Origin: an uncultured Ruminococcus sp. | Lineage (GTDB): Bacteria; Bacillota; Clostridia; Oscillospirales; Acutalibacteraceae | Reading direction: 5' to 3' | Assembly (NCBI GenBank): GCA_902776375.1 | Contig: CACYPV010000009.1 | Location: forward strand, 1-58,178 | Length of the DNA: 58,178 nt | Part shown: positions 24,290 through 34,764 of the stretch, piece by piece | Numbering within the stretch: position 1 is the stretch's first letter | Layout of the letters: each line of letters starts with the position of its first letter | Translations under genes and position numbers: made by a program | The notes under the pieces: model-generated | Databases searched by the model: none | What the model was told of the DNA's origin: nothing | Seen by the model: only the letters and a program-made list of their open reading frames with translations

Positions 24290-26164
24290 CTACCACTCAT
24301 GTCCGTAGTATTTTTTATATAGCCTGCTGATTTTATAAAGCGCGTCGGAGTCGATCAAAGCTTTGTCCGACTCGGGCATAGACAAATATAACTTATGGGC
24401 TTTGTCACAGTATTCCGCCGTTTTGCCGCTTCCGGATTTCTCGGAAAGGAACGCGAGCAGAATATACAAACGGCAGTCCTCGCTGCGCTCCGCACTTTTA
24501 GTAAGAAGCTCCGTACATTCGCTGAATTTTGACGTATCGTCCAGCGAAAGGCAAACCTGCGCATAATTTATTGCGTCGTCGGTATTAGGCGAATAATTGT
24601 TTTTGATTTTTTCAAAGCATTTGTACGCCTCTCTGTAAGCAGAAGTTCCCGCGCCTTTCTGCGCCTTTCGCACATATGCCGTTCCCAGCTTCCGCTCGCA
24701 GTTCAGGGAATCGTTCATCGCTGCGACGTCGCTGTAAGCGTTGATCGCCTCATCTATCCTGTCCAGATTCAGCAGGGCGTCGCCCTTGATGATACCGGCG
24801 GCACAGTAATTGTCGATATCCTTCGACAACGCAGCGCTTGCCGAATCAATAACTCTTACAGCATTTTCATATTCCCTTTTCTCGTAGTATATTTTTGCCT
24901 GAATAACGGCAAGCGCCGGAGAGTCCGGATATGCGCCGCAGACACTTTCCGCTACGCTTTGAGCCTTGTCTTTTTGATTGTCATTTAACAGCGCTATGAT
25001 ATAATCCCTGTACAGCAGATCGCTCTGCTCAAATTTCAGCGCCTGTTCGCAGTAATAAACGGCGTTATATGTATTTCCGATGTCGGAATAATCCTCGGCG
25101 ATTTTGCTTAAGATACGCGCTTTGACAGGGTCGCTTAAATATTTTTCGTATTTATCATTGTTTAGCAAGCTCTGCCCCGCCCTGACGGCTTGCTCGGATT
25201 CTCCGCGGTTAGACAGCGAAACAAACTGATTATACTCGGCTTCATATTGGGACGCTACCTCGTTCCTGTATGAGTTGATGATCATCGATATACCGAAAAC
25301 AATCAACAAGACAGAAAGAATAGACGAAACAAGACGAAGCAGAATATAGACCTTGTAACGTGAATCCTGTTTTTTCATACCGTGTACTGCCTTAAGCACC
25401 GCAGCGGCATCACGGTATCTTTTTTTCGGATTCCTGCACATCATTTTATCGATGATACTCAGCAGCAGCTCGGAATACGGCAGATTATATCTGCTGAGTC
25501 CGGGCTGATTTTCATCGGCTACATTCGGACGGACTCCCAGTATCAAATGATAAAAGGTAGCTCCCAGGCTGTAGATATCCGTTCTTTCATCCAGGGATAC
25601 ATAGCTTCCCTGTCCGTATTTAAGATAATAAAAGTTGTTGTACTGTTCCGGTGATGAATAGCTTTCGCTGAATCCCTTTATAACATCGGTACGTTCCAGC
25701 GAAATTCCGAAGTCAATTAAGCAAACATCTCCTGATGTTGTGATAATAATATTAGCGGGCTTGATATCGGTATGCAGAATTCTCGGCGACTGTGAATGGA
25801 GATAGCACAGCACCTCGGCTAACTGAACGAGCCATTTGATTAATTGACTTTCCGGGAATACGTATTTGTTCTTTATATAGTAGTTCAAATCGTATCCGTC
25901 GATATAATCAATCACCGTATACAAATCCCCGTCGTATTCAATAAAATCGTATACCTGAGGAAGATAAGGGTGATGAAGCCTTTTAAGGATATCGACTTCA
26001 TTCCTCAATATGGAAGAATTTGTATGCGGGTTCTTGATTTTTTTTAAAACAATATACTTTTCAAGGCGCAGGTGATACGCCAGATAAACAACGCCCATTC
26101 CGCCGCTGCCGATCTCGTTAATTACCTGATATGTATTATCGATAACCGTGTTGTTGAAAATCAT
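24290..26164 (-). CDS. receptor-type Ser/Thr protein kinase with TPR ectodomain
   Basis: This 624-aa protein has a kinase domain at 12-265: GSGGMGVVY (19-27), catalytic Lys41 in VLK, Glu56 in the C helix, HTD at 131-133 in place of HRD, KPAN and DFG at 151-153. All catalytic residues remain, so it is probably active. A membrane helix lies at about 272-297, and the C-terminal extracellular half is TPR-like helical repeats (EQAVRAGQSLLNNDKYEK, ENAVRVIDSASAAL). In layout (kinase, TM, helical ectodomain) it mirrors EssB/YukC, which has a pseudokinase domain. It could be the active-kinase counterpart. Targets would be proteins read by the FHA domains here. Confidence 0.93.
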   Translation of the reverse strand: MIFNNTVIDNTYQVINEIGSGGMGVVYLAYHLRLEKYIVLKKIKNPHTNSSILRNEVDILKRLHHPYLPQVYDFIEYDGDLYTVIDYIDGYDLNYYIKNKYVFPESQLIKWLVQLAEVLCYLHSQSPRILHTDIKPANIIITTSGDVCLIDFGISLERTDVIKGFSESYSSPEQYNNFYYLKYGQGSYVSLDERTDIYSLGATFYHLILGVRPNVADENQPGLSRYNLPYSELLLSIIDKMMCRNPKKRYRDAAAVLKAVHGMKKQDSRYKVYILLRLVSSILSVLLIVFGISMIINSYRNEVASQYEAEYNQFVSLSNRGESEQAVRAGQSLLNNDKYEKYLSDPVKARILSKIAEDYSDIGNTYNAVYYCEQALKFEQSDLLYRDYIIALLNDNQKDKAQSVAESVCGAYPDSPALAVIQAKIYYEKREYENAVRVIDSASAALSKDIDNYCAAGIIKGDALLNLDRIDEAINAYSDVAAMNDSLNCERKLGTAYVRKAQKGAGTSAYREAYKCFEKIKNNYSPNTDDAINYAQVCLSLDDTSKFSECTELLTKSAERSEDCRLYILLAFLSEKSGSGKTAEYCDKAHKLYLSMPESDKALIDSDALYKISRLYKKYYGHEW

Positions 26165-26181
26165 AATGCTTCCTTTTGAGG

Positions 26182-26219
26182 TTCGGGCACACTTTTCTTT
26201 GCGGAAAAGTGTGCCCGAA
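26182..26219. other. perfect 16-bp intercistronic hairpin
   Basis: TTCGGGCACACTTTTC (26182-26197) and GAAAAGTGTGCCCGAA (26204-26219) form a perfect stem around a 6-nt loop. It lies in the 113-bp gap between the giant Ig gene and the kinase gene, just before the kinase ribosome binding site. No T run follows, so it is not a normal terminator. It may stabilise or process mRNA, or lower transcription into the distal genes. Confidence 0.7.
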
Positions 26220-26277
26220 TTAATCGTCAGACCATTGTCAGGCGGTAAACGTGATGAGATGGAAAAGCCGTAATTAA

Positions 26278-29200
26278 TTATTTATTGGCCTTTTTTCTCT
26301 TTCTTACAATAAGGAATATCAAGAATCCGATGAGCAGAACAACTGCCGCGCCAATGATGATAACAAGCGGGAGATGATAGTGCAGCAGACGTGCGAACCA
26401 AGAAGCGTTGAGCCTGAATTCGCTTACTTCCTTATTTTCGGAGTTCTTCGCCTTGTCGAATACGGTGACCTTGAACGTTCTGTCGCCGGTACTGTCTTCA
26501 GAGGAAAGCTTGATCTTTGCCTCGATGCTTCCGTCAACCTCTTCGGCGGTGTAGTCCTTGTTGATCTTAAGATCCTTGCCGTCAAGATTGATATTGAAGT
26601 CCTTAAGGGTGATGTTGGTATCGTCGCAGATAATCGTTACATCCTTCTCGGGCTCCTCGTAGTACTCGTTGGAGCTGATACCGGAGATCGAGATGATGGG
26701 CTTTGTTTTGTCTACGACAAATTCAACGGGACATCTTCTGTCCTCGGGCTCGATGTCGCTGCCCTCGGGAATCTCTTCTTCGGACTGTACATACGCGTTG
26801 CGGTTGGTTATCGTATTCTTAAAGTAGTCGGTCGAGGTGATGACCGTGTTGTAGTTGCCCTCCTGATCGTAATTCGACGCATTAATCGAATACTCGCAGC
26901 AGTACCACTCGGTTCCCGTGCCGCCGGTTTCGGTCGTCTTATAATCCTCGCCGTTCTTAAGGTTGCGGGTGGTTTCGTTGTAGTTGATCTGAACCTTCGC
27001 CTCGGTGATCTTATTGACGTTGATCTCTTTGACCTTGATATCAGGAGCCTTCTGAGTGTATCTGTTAACGGTAGCTACATCCAGCGTATCCGCATCGTCG
27101 ATATAGAAGTTCGATCCGAAACGGTTTACAGAGAAGATCGTCTCCTTCTGTTCGTTGTTGCCGGCTAGGTCGGTAGCGGTAGCGGTAAGCTTGTACACGC
27201 CGTCGTTTCCGAAATGCTTGACAAAGTTGTCATAAGATACCAGTGCGGTTGTCAGTGTGCTTGATTTCAGCGGATTGAATTCCGTAACTTTTTCATGCTC
27301 ACCGTTAGATTTATATCTTATAAGCGTGAAAGTGTATTCGGTCTGATCGAAGTTGTAATCGGAGTATTCGATCTTGGGAGCGATGACTCCGTTGTAGGCG
27401 TGTTTGTTTTCAACGCCGTCAAAGTCGATCTTGGGCTTGGTTTTATCGATGTAGAACAGTCCGGATTGAACCTGATTGGAATCATTCAGCGCGCTGTCGC
27501 GGCACTTGACGGTAAACTCGAATTTACCCTCGTCGGCAAAGGTGATAGTCGCTGTATGGAGATCTCCCGATGGTGTCCAGCCTGAAATCCGAGGTCCGGT
27601 AACAGGCGTGCTGTTGTCAGCGGATGTAGCCGTAGGATAACTGAGCTCAAAGTAATCGCTGTTGAAATTATGCTCTCTTACAGTTATCGTCGCGGTACGG
27701 GTATCGCTGAAATAAGGATCCTTTCCGGGGGTAGTAGACCAACTAACATCCTGAATTACAGGTGCGGTCTTATCGATAGTAAAGTCAGGCGCCTTCTTGT
27801 CTGCCGCCTTGCGTCCCGCCAGATCGGTAAACTGGACCGACATGGTGTAGTCGCCGTCAGCGTCAAACAATACCGTAGCCTCATGGATGATGTCGTCGGG
27901 GTTCGCAACGTTGATACTGTAGGTAGTGTTCCAGTTGCTGCCCGGTACAAGGGTGGGAATGGTTCCGTCGGTGTTTGTGATATTCAGTTTGAAATGGGCT
28001 TGATCGGGATTGAAGTTTCTTTCTTTGATCCTGATGGTCGCCGTGCGGTTAGCCTTGTAGTAGGTGGTGCCGCTGACGACGTTTCCGTCGTTGTTGTCAA
28101 ACGTGATATCATAAATCTCGGGATTTGTTGTATCGATGCTGATATAATCGGAAAGGTTTGAATATGACGAGAAGCCTGCGTAGTCGGTGACCTTGACCTC
28201 AAGTCTGATATCGTTGGAGTTATAAGGTATCGCAACGCTCTTGGTGAACTGATCAACGATATTTACAAATTTTTCGTTAGAATCTCTTTCTCTGACAACC
28301 GAGGTAACACTGCTGTCGGAAATGTTGCCTGTGTCGTCAACGGTAATTGTTTGAGAATTATTTACAGTAGGCGTATGGATGATGTATTCTACGGCCTTAA
28401 TTCCCGCAAAGCTGCTCTTTGCAGTAAAGGTGATGTTAGTAGGACTATCGTACAACCTTTGATTTTTGTTGTCGGTATACGAGTTGGCGGCATAGTTGAA
28501 GGTAACTTTTGTAGACTCGTCGTACATCTCCTTCTTTTCAACCACAATGCTTTCGGGAGTGTATCTGTCATTTAAGTCGCTGTTGTTGTCAACATTGTCG
28601 ATAGCCGCAGCCCTAAGACGTCCCTTGAAATTGCCATTAATTACAAACTGCGCCTTGTTATCGTCGTCGGCTTCTTGATGCCCGTATTCGATCTCTTTAC
28701 CGTTTACTTCCTTAGTGTATAAAACAATAGTCTTAACACCGGAACCCGTAACGCCTTCTATGACATTATCTGTTGCCGTGACGGTAACAGTGGTTTGCTC
28801 CTGGAAGAAGAAACCGTAGTTTTCGGGATCATAGAATTGGCCCGGTCCCTTAAGTCCCGCATAAGGAAGCTTTTGATAGCTAATGTTGTTAAACGCAAAA
28901 TCAGTGATAACTGGGTTGGTGGTGTCGAGGATGAATTCGATACTTTTCTCGGAGCTCTCGTTGTTGTTACCTGTAGCTTTTATTACAACTGTATTGACGC
29001 CCTCGTGAACTTCAACGCCCGCGGTATTGAGAGTCACGTTCATCTTGCTGACCTCGATATCGGGGTCACCCTTGCCGTTTCTCTCAGGATAAGTGAACAC
29101 GCCTGACGACGGAAGCGTCGCTGTGGCGGGCTCGGTCTTTGTAAGAACGCATTTTTCGGTAACTGTAGTGCCGTTTACTGTAACTTCGACAGACTGTATC

Positions 29201-32200
29201 TTTGATACATCGTCGGTGATAGTAGTAGCTATCATGGGAGGAGCGGAGAAGTAACGTCCGCTGTCTTCCGCATTGCCCTCAGGATAAGCGGTACCGCCCG
29301 GAGTTGCCTTCAGATCATCGATTTGAGGCTTATAATTCGAAGCTACCAGGTCAAATCCTTCATTGGGATCAAACTCTACATCCTCACCATTCGAATAGAG
29401 GCTGTAAAGATCATAGAAGTTATTGGAGGTTTCGTTCTTTACGTTATCGTTTGCGGTAACAACCAAATCGTTAAAGAAGCTGTCAGACGCGTCGGTTCCT
29501 CTTTTCAGGATAAACTCTTTTGTATACAAACCATCGCCCAATGAAATAAAGGAGTCGGTTTCCACTTCATATGTGCCTGAAGCAGATGAGATTTGGATTC
29601 CGTCATTGCTGATTCCGGATGACGCTTTGTTATCTTTTACCTTAACGGTGATCTTGATATCATTGTTGGAATACAGTCCGAATGTCAGCAGGTTGAGAAC
29701 CTTTTCACCGGTTGAAGCATTGCTTTCGTACTTAATGCCATCGATGACCGGATCAGTTGTATCCATATAGAATTTTACTGTCTGCGTATTCGACTCACCG
29801 TTGTTGCCCCATGCGGTGACAGTTACTTTATTTTCGCCGTCGAGAAGTTCGATTCCGGCAGTGTCGAGATCCGCAAAAATCTGAGAAACCTTTGTGTCTT
29901 CGTTGTCATCGTTAAACGTGGTGAAAGTAAAGTCAGCGGGAACTTCAACCTTGTTGCTATTTTCTTTAAAAGAATATTTGCAATCATTAGTAGCAACGTA
30001 TTGCTTTTCGGTTCCTTCATTAACAATTACCTGTACCTTGTGTATCTTTGACACATCGTCCTTAACGCTGAAATGCACAACAGGATTATCCGCATACCAG
30101 TTTTCTTGATTATTCTGATATGAGTGACTTGCATCAGTTACGGTGGGCTTTTTGAATTCGATCGAAGGCGCATTTGGTTTGCTGTAAGCTACAATGTCAA
30201 AGGTATCGGCAAGTGTTATTGTTTGCGAGCCGCCCTCATTATTAAACTTGGCGACAACGTTGGTATTGGTATCGTTTTTATTGCTGTTTTCAAACTTATC
30301 GCTCACCTCAACCCAAAGATTGTTGAAGAATGAATTATCCTTCTCGGCGCCCTTGGGCAGGGTAAATACCTTTGTGTAGAACTTTTTGCCGCCTTCTTCT
30401 TTGACATATGTGAAGGATTTGCCCTGAAGCTCCTTCTCTTTACCGGCATTGTCCTTATATTTCATTTTGATTCCGTTGGAATCAAGCTGTGACGAAGGCG
30501 TTATGTCGGTGACTGTAACAGTCGCTTCAATGTTTTCGTTAGAGTAAACACCAAAGGTCAGGATATTGAGCATTTTTTCGCCCGGGCTGTACTCGTTAAG
30601 ACCAAACGAAATATTGGTAACTACCGGCGCTGTTTCATCGAGCGAGAAGGTTTCTTCTGCGGATGTGAAATTGTTTAAACTCTTATCCTGAACGGTATAA
30701 TAAATTTTGTGCTCAGAGGAAGCGCCGTAAGGGATAATATGAAGACCTATAAGCTTTTCGGTATAGATCTCAATATGAGCTTTTGTCTTCTTTTGCTTGT
30801 TTTGATCGGAGTATGTAACCAAAAATGCATCATCGGTGAGCTTATTACCGTCAACATAAACCTCGACGTTTTGAACGCCGGCAAAAGTGTTCTCGATATC
30901 GGTCGAAATAATATCTTTTTTATTCGAGTCGCCGTTTGTTCTCTTATATATCTTGTCACTGTTGTTGGAATAAGTCATATTATACGAATAACTCGATTCC
31001 TCAAAGTGACCGGCAGAATTTTCGGAGGATACAACAACTATTTCAAATACATCCTCGGAAAGATAATCAGGGGTATATTTATGTTCGCCTACGGTAACGC
31101 CGATTTTCTCGGGAGCAGTCACGGAATTGGTCTGTCCGAAACTATCGGTAACCGTTACGCTCAAATTATCGTAACAGCTGCCATTATTAAGCTTGAAAAC
31201 AGCGGTATAGCTGCCGTTTTCGGCGTTGTAAACAAGTGCGGGTTCGCTGTTCGGATCAAGGGTTGATTCTCCGTTTTTGACAACGATACTTGTGATTTCC
31301 GCAGTGGGGTCATCGTCGTGAGCTATCACGGTAAGCGTGTTATCGCCCGCGTTGAGATATACACCCTCATTGCTTTGAGCCCTGATATCTCCGGAAACTA
31401 TTATCTCATCAACTACGGGCTCGGTGTTATCAACCAGGAAATCAACATATTTATAGCAAGTATTGCCCGCATTGTTTTTAACTGTGAGCCTGAAAATGTA
31501 GCGTCCGCTTTCTTTGGTATCCAAATCATAGTCCAGGGAAGCGGTCGTTTGTTTATCCTCAGACGCATTCAATTCTGAATACAGCTCATTGGTAAGATCG
31601 TTATCAAGCTGTAAGGAAAGATATCCGTCGTTTTCATCGCTGATGACCTGATCAAGCGGAACCATACCGTACTCTGCCTTGATTTCGTCTATACCTGCCA
31701 TTTCATCGGTGATGGTAGAAGTCAGCTTAACGCTGGCGCCGTGGAATATGGTTTGATCGCCGTTAGCTTTGCCTGTTTTTTCGATATCGCTGATATTCGC
31801 GGTAGCTAAGGTGACAAGCACGTCGTAAACTGTATTGTTGAAGTTTTCGTCGACTATCTTTTGGATGCCCTTGTTTTCAATAAGGAAGGCTTCCTCGCTG
31901 TTGCCGACGGAATCCGTTGTTCTAAAGATAACATTTATATCATCCTTAGTCAGCTCTTTGTTCTTGTCACAGGTGATGGTGAAGTCATAATACCAAATAT
32001 TCTCGTCCTCGGCATCCTGTCTTACGCCGTTTTCAACGGGAGTAATATTTTTAGCCGGTTGTTTTTTATTATTCAATACTTCTACAGAGCCGGCAGTCAG
32101 CGGTGAGCACTCGGCAAAACCGCCCTTATTGTTGTCAACTACAACAGTCATAGTGACGCTGTCGGCTTTAGAATATGTTCCGTGCTTTCTTACATTTCCT

Positions 32201-34764
32201 TCGCTGAACCGCACCTCTTTTACGGAAGGAGCAAGCTTATCGATAAGGATGTTTGTGGTTTCTTCACCTACATCAAATGTCTTATCGTTGCCTGCGCGGT
32301 CGGTCAGTTTTACCTTATAGTGACCGTATTTTTCAGCGGTAAAGCTGCACTTGCCCTCTGTATTGGGATTAGTAACAGCAACTTGTTCAAGGGCTTCGCC
32401 ATTGACGTAATATACTACAACAGAGCCTTCGTCAAAGCCGGAGATCTCGCTCTCGCCGTTGTTCAGATCCTCAGCGGAAAACTCAACTGTCACGTTTTCT
32501 TTAGTCCACTGCAATTCCGTTAAACCGTTATAGGTGAAGGAGTTTTCTGTAACTTCAGGATCAACGTTATCAAATTTGATAGCTTCAGTGGGATAGGACG
32601 CGGAGTTTCCAAGCTCGTCCACAGCGGTGACGGTGAATACACCATACTCTTCTGCCGTAAACTTATAGGCGCCCTCCCCATTTTCGGCGTCAGACGAAAC
32701 CGTTACGTCTTTTTCGGTCGGTGATTTGCAGGTAACAGACGCAACTCCTGCCACATCCGCCAGTACGAATCTTACAACGATGCCTTCATGGCTCCATGCG
32801 GAGGTCATGCTTTCATTGTAAGTGAAACCGGAGGTTTTATCGGGAGCGGTATTGTCAACAGTGAAGGAGATCTCTTTGTTTGCTTCATTCTTGCTGTTTG
32901 ATGTGGCAAACACATAAAGCACACGTTCGCCTTCCGGCAAATCCTTTGCCTCTGTTTCAACATCAAGTGAGATGTGTTTTTCATCGGAGAGGTCTGAACT
33001 TACTGTCTTGTAAGTGTAATCCTCATTGTCGATATAAGCTTTGTAGCTGCTTATACCCGTGATCTCTTCTGAAACGGGAACAGATATTTTTCCGTTTCCT
33101 CTAACGTAAGTCTTATCGTCTTTTGTATATACATTAGTGAAGTTTTCGAAAGAGCTTAGATCATCACTGATTGTCGGAGCGACCTTTGAAAGTATAAGCT
33201 CTGAGACAGAGGTATACTCTGCGAGGATCTCTTTAGCTTCATTTGTAAGCTTTGTAGTGATATCGTTGTCCTTAAGAGTGTATTCAACTTTATTTCCTGC
33301 TTCGTCGGTAACAACAACGCGCAGGTCAAAACTCTTTGAGTTTTCGTCATCGCTGAGCGAAAGATCGCCTTCGGGTTTACCTTCGGTTTCTGCTTCGCTT
33401 CCGTTGATATAAAGCTTAACAGTCTGATCGGAATCGCCCGCCTGCTTGGCTTCTGCGGCAACATGCAAAGTCTTTTTGCTGTATATGCCGAAAGAAAGCA
33501 TGCTGAGAGCCTTGTCGATATCTTCCTCATTAACGGTGAATGAAAGGGTGACGTCATTAGCTGCGGGAGATTGATTATCGTACTTGAACTCATCGGCTCC
33601 GATAGTAGCGCTGTTTGAGTTGCCGGCTATATCCGAGAATGTAATGGTGTAGTCTGAAGCCACTACGCTGTTGTCTGTGACAGCATTATCGGTAAACGAA
33701 ACGGTCGCGGTCTTTTTATCGACGCTTACCTGGCTATCGACTTCATTCTCGCCGTTCATCACCTTGATAGTCGATTCGTCAATACCCGAACCGGAATCGG
33801 ATAAAACTGCCTTAACTGTGAAGTTTTTGTTATAATAACCGCCAGTCGGGGTACCGTCCTCTTTGCAGAACGAATATCCTGTCATTTCGGGTAAAACAGT
33901 GTCAATCTTAGTAATGTTGCCGATATTTAAATCAGTTGTATTATTATAAATATCGGTAGCTGAAAGTATGTACCTGTTATTGTCGCTTATTTCAAACGAA
34001 TAAACGCCTTCTGAAGGCTCAATAGGGTCGCTGGTGCTTATAAGAGTATCGTTGGAATCCTTTACCGAATACGTAACCGTTACAGGTGAAACTGAGTTTA
34101 CAATAAACTCAACATTGACCGGCTGATTGGTCCATTGAAGCTTTGACTTTTTATTGCCATTGAACTTTACCTGATTCGAGGGAATTACAGGCGCAGTTTC
34201 AACGACTGTAAATTCGTTCTTGATCAGCTCTGTAGGTTCCTCGCCGAATTCGGCAACGAAGATGTAAGCGCCGTCCTTTTTCCAATCGGAATTGTCGGTG
34301 AAGAATTTTTCAAAGTCAAAAACAATTGTAAGTGTGTCTTCGTTCAGACCGAATTCACAGTATTCATTATCCACCGGCGTATATGACTCGCTGTCTGCCT
34401 TTTTGAACTTCACGTTAAGACCGGTGATAACTTCGCCGTCAACATTATTGTTCAGCATGGTCATGACGTCTTCGCCGGGCTTGGCTCTGAATGTCAGTTT
34501 TTTAAGATCCTTTGCGCTGACATAGGTTACGTCGTCTTTTTTGACAACGCTGTTGTTATCGGCGTCAAAATCATCAAGCTCATTACCCCTCTTTTTATCC
34601 GGGTCTCCCGCCTCGTCGGGAGTCGACGCGGAATCCAAGGTCGATGGGCTTTTAACTGCCTCCTGCTCCTGGCTTGCCCATGCCGCCGGTATAGCGCCGT
34701 TGATCATCACGGCGCAAAGCAGCATGGCACAAAGCTTTTTACCCGCAGTAAAATTCATTTTCAT
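26278..34764 (-). CDS. giant Ig-like repeat surface protein with C-terminal membrane anchor
   Basis: This 2828-aa protein has a signal peptide (hydrophobic about 9-28, cleavage near AAWAS). A long series of bacterial Ig-like modules follows; at least 13 module borders show a D-[TNKE]-x-x-P pattern such as DTTNPVITDFAF, DNTAPDKTSGF and DKTAPVIQDVSW. The C-terminus has one membrane helix (about 2797-2822, PLVIIIGAAVVLLIGFLIFL) and a basic RKRKKANK tail; there is no LPXTG. If the modules are stacked rods it could span the whole wall. EsaA/YueB of T7SSb also has a long ectodomain, so this may be the analogous extracellular part. An adhesin is the alternative. It overlaps the preceding gene by 4 nt. 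Confidence 0.93.
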   Translation of the reverse strand: MKMNFTAGKKLCAMLLCAVMINGAIPAAWASQEQEAVKSPSTLDSASTPDEAGDPDKKRGNELDDFDADNNSVVKKDDVTYVSAKDLKKLTFRAKPGEDVMTMLNNNVDGEVITGLNVKFKKADSESYTPVDNEYCEFGLNEDTLTIVFDFEKFFTDNSDWKKDGAYIFVAEFGEEPTELIKNEFTVVETAPVIPSNQVKFNGNKKSKLQWTNQPVNVEFIVNSVSPVTVTYSVKDSNDTLISTSDPIEPSEGVYSFEISDNNRYILSATDIYNNTTDLNIGNITKIDTVLPEMTGYSFCKEDGTPTGGYYNKNFTVKAVLSDSGSGIDESTIKVMNGENEVDSQVSVDKKTATVSFTDNAVTDNSVVASDYTITFSDIAGNSNSATIGADEFKYDNQSPAANDVTLSFTVNEEDIDKALSMLSFGIYSKKTLHVAAEAKQAGDSDQTVKLYINGSEAETEGKPEGDLSLSDDENSKSFDLRVVVTDEAGNKVEYTLKDNDITTKLTNEAKEILAEYTSVSELILSKVAPTISDDLSSFENFTNVYTKDDKTYVRGNGKISVPVSEEITGISSYKAYIDNEDYTYKTVSSDLSDEKHISLDVETEAKDLPEGERVLYVFATSNSKNEANKEISFTVDNTAPDKTSGFTYNESMTSAWSHEGIVVRFVLADVAGVASVTCKSPTEKDVTVSSDAENGEGAYKFTAEEYGVFTVTAVDELGNSASYPTEAIKFDNVDPEVTENSFTYNGLTELQWTKENVTVEFSAEDLNNGESEISGFDEGSVVVYYVNGEALEQVAVTNPNTEGKCSFTAEKYGHYKVKLTDRAGNDKTFDVGEETTNILIDKLAPSVKEVRFSEGNVRKHGTYSKADSVTMTVVVDNNKGGFAECSPLTAGSVEVLNNKKQPAKNITPVENGVRQDAEDENIWYYDFTITCDKNKELTKDDINVIFRTTDSVGNSEEAFLIENKGIQKIVDENFNNTVYDVLVTLATANISDIEKTGKANGDQTIFHGASVKLTSTITDEMAGIDEIKAEYGMVPLDQVISDENDGYLSLQLDNDLTNELYSELNASEDKQTTASLDYDLDTKESGRYIFRLTVKNNAGNTCYKYVDFLVDNTEPVVDEIIVSGDIRAQSNEGVYLNAGDNTLTVIAHDDDPTAEITSIVVKNGESTLDPNSEPALVYNAENGSYTAVFKLNNGSCYDNLSVTVTDSFGQTNSVTAPEKIGVTVGEHKYTPDYLSEDVFEIVVVSSENSAGHFEESSYSYNMTYSNNSDKIYKRTNGDSNKKDIISTDIENTFAGVQNVEVYVDGNKLTDDAFLVTYSDQNKQKKTKAHIEIYTEKLIGLHIIPYGASSEHKIYYTVQDKSLNNFTSAEETFSLDETAPVVTNISFGLNEYSPGEKMLNILTFGVYSNENIEATVTVTDITPSSQLDSNGIKMKYKDNAGKEKELQGKSFTYVKEEGGKKFYTKVFTLPKGAEKDNSFFNNLWVEVSDKFENSNKNDTNTNVVAKFNNEGGSQTITLADTFDIVAYSKPNAPSIEFKKPTVTDASHSYQNNQENWYADNPVVHFSVKDDVSKIHKVQVIVNEGTEKQYVATNDCKYSFKENSNKVEVPADFTFTTFNDDNEDTKVSQIFADLDTAGIELLDGENKVTVTAWGNNGESNTQTVKFYMDTTDPVIDGIKYESNASTGEKVLNLLTFGLYSNNDIKITVKVKDNKASSGISNDGIQISSASGTYEVETDSFISLGDGLYTKEFILKRGTDASDSFFNDLVVTANDNVKNETSNNFYDLYSLYSNGEDVEFDPNEGFDLVASNYKPQIDDLKATPGGTAYPEGNAEDSGRYFSAPPMIATTITDDVSKIQSVEVTVNGTTVTEKCVLTKTEPATATLPSSGVFTYPERNGKGDPDIEVSKMNVTLNTAGVEVHEGVNTVVIKATGNNNESSEKSIEFILDTTNPVITDFAFNNISYQKLPYAGLKGPGQFYDPENYGFFFQEQTTVTVTATDNVIEGVTGSGVKTIVLYTKEVNGKEIEYGHQEADDDNKAQFVINGNFKGRLRAAAIDNVDNNSDLNDRYTPESIVVEKKEMYDESTKVTFNYAANSYTDNKNQRLYDSPTNITFTAKSSFAGIKAVEYIIHTPTVNNSQTITVDDTGNISDSSVTSVVRERDSNEKFVNIVDQFTKSVAIPYNSNDIRLEVKVTDYAGFSSYSNLSDYISIDTTNPEIYDITFDNNDGNVVSGTTYYKANRTATIRIKERNFNPDQAHFKLNITNTDGTIPTLVPGSNWNTTYSINVANPDDIIHEATVLFDADGDYTMSVQFTDLAGRKAADKKAPDFTIDKTAPVIQDVSWSTTPGKDPYFSDTRTATITVREHNFNSDYFELSYPTATSADNSTPVTGPRISGWTPSGDLHTATITFADEGKFEFTVKCRDSALNDSNQVQSGLFYIDKTKPKIDFDGVENKHAYNGVIAPKIEYSDYNFDQTEYTFTLIRYKSNGEHEKVTEFNPLKSSTLTTALVSYDNFVKHFGNDGVYKLTATATDLAGNNEQKETIFSVNRFGSNFYIDDADTLDVATVNRYTQKAPDIKVKEINVNKITEAKVQINYNETTRNLKNGEDYKTTETGGTGTEWYCCEYSINASNYDQEGNYNTVITSTDYFKNTITNRNAYVQSEEEIPEGSDIEPEDRRCPVEFVVDKTKPIISISGISSNEYYEEPEKDVTIICDDTNITLKDFNINLDGKDLKINKDYTAEEVDGSIEAKIKLSSEDSTGDRTFKVTVFDKAKNSENKEVSEFRLNASWFARLLHYHLPLVIIIGAAVVLLIGFLIFLIVRKRKKANK

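Noticed and set aside
24290-26164. Assignment of this kinase as EssB/YukC
   Set aside because: The catalytic Lys, Asp and DFG are present, while EssB is a pseudokinase without them. The layout is alike, so I record it only as a possible relative.
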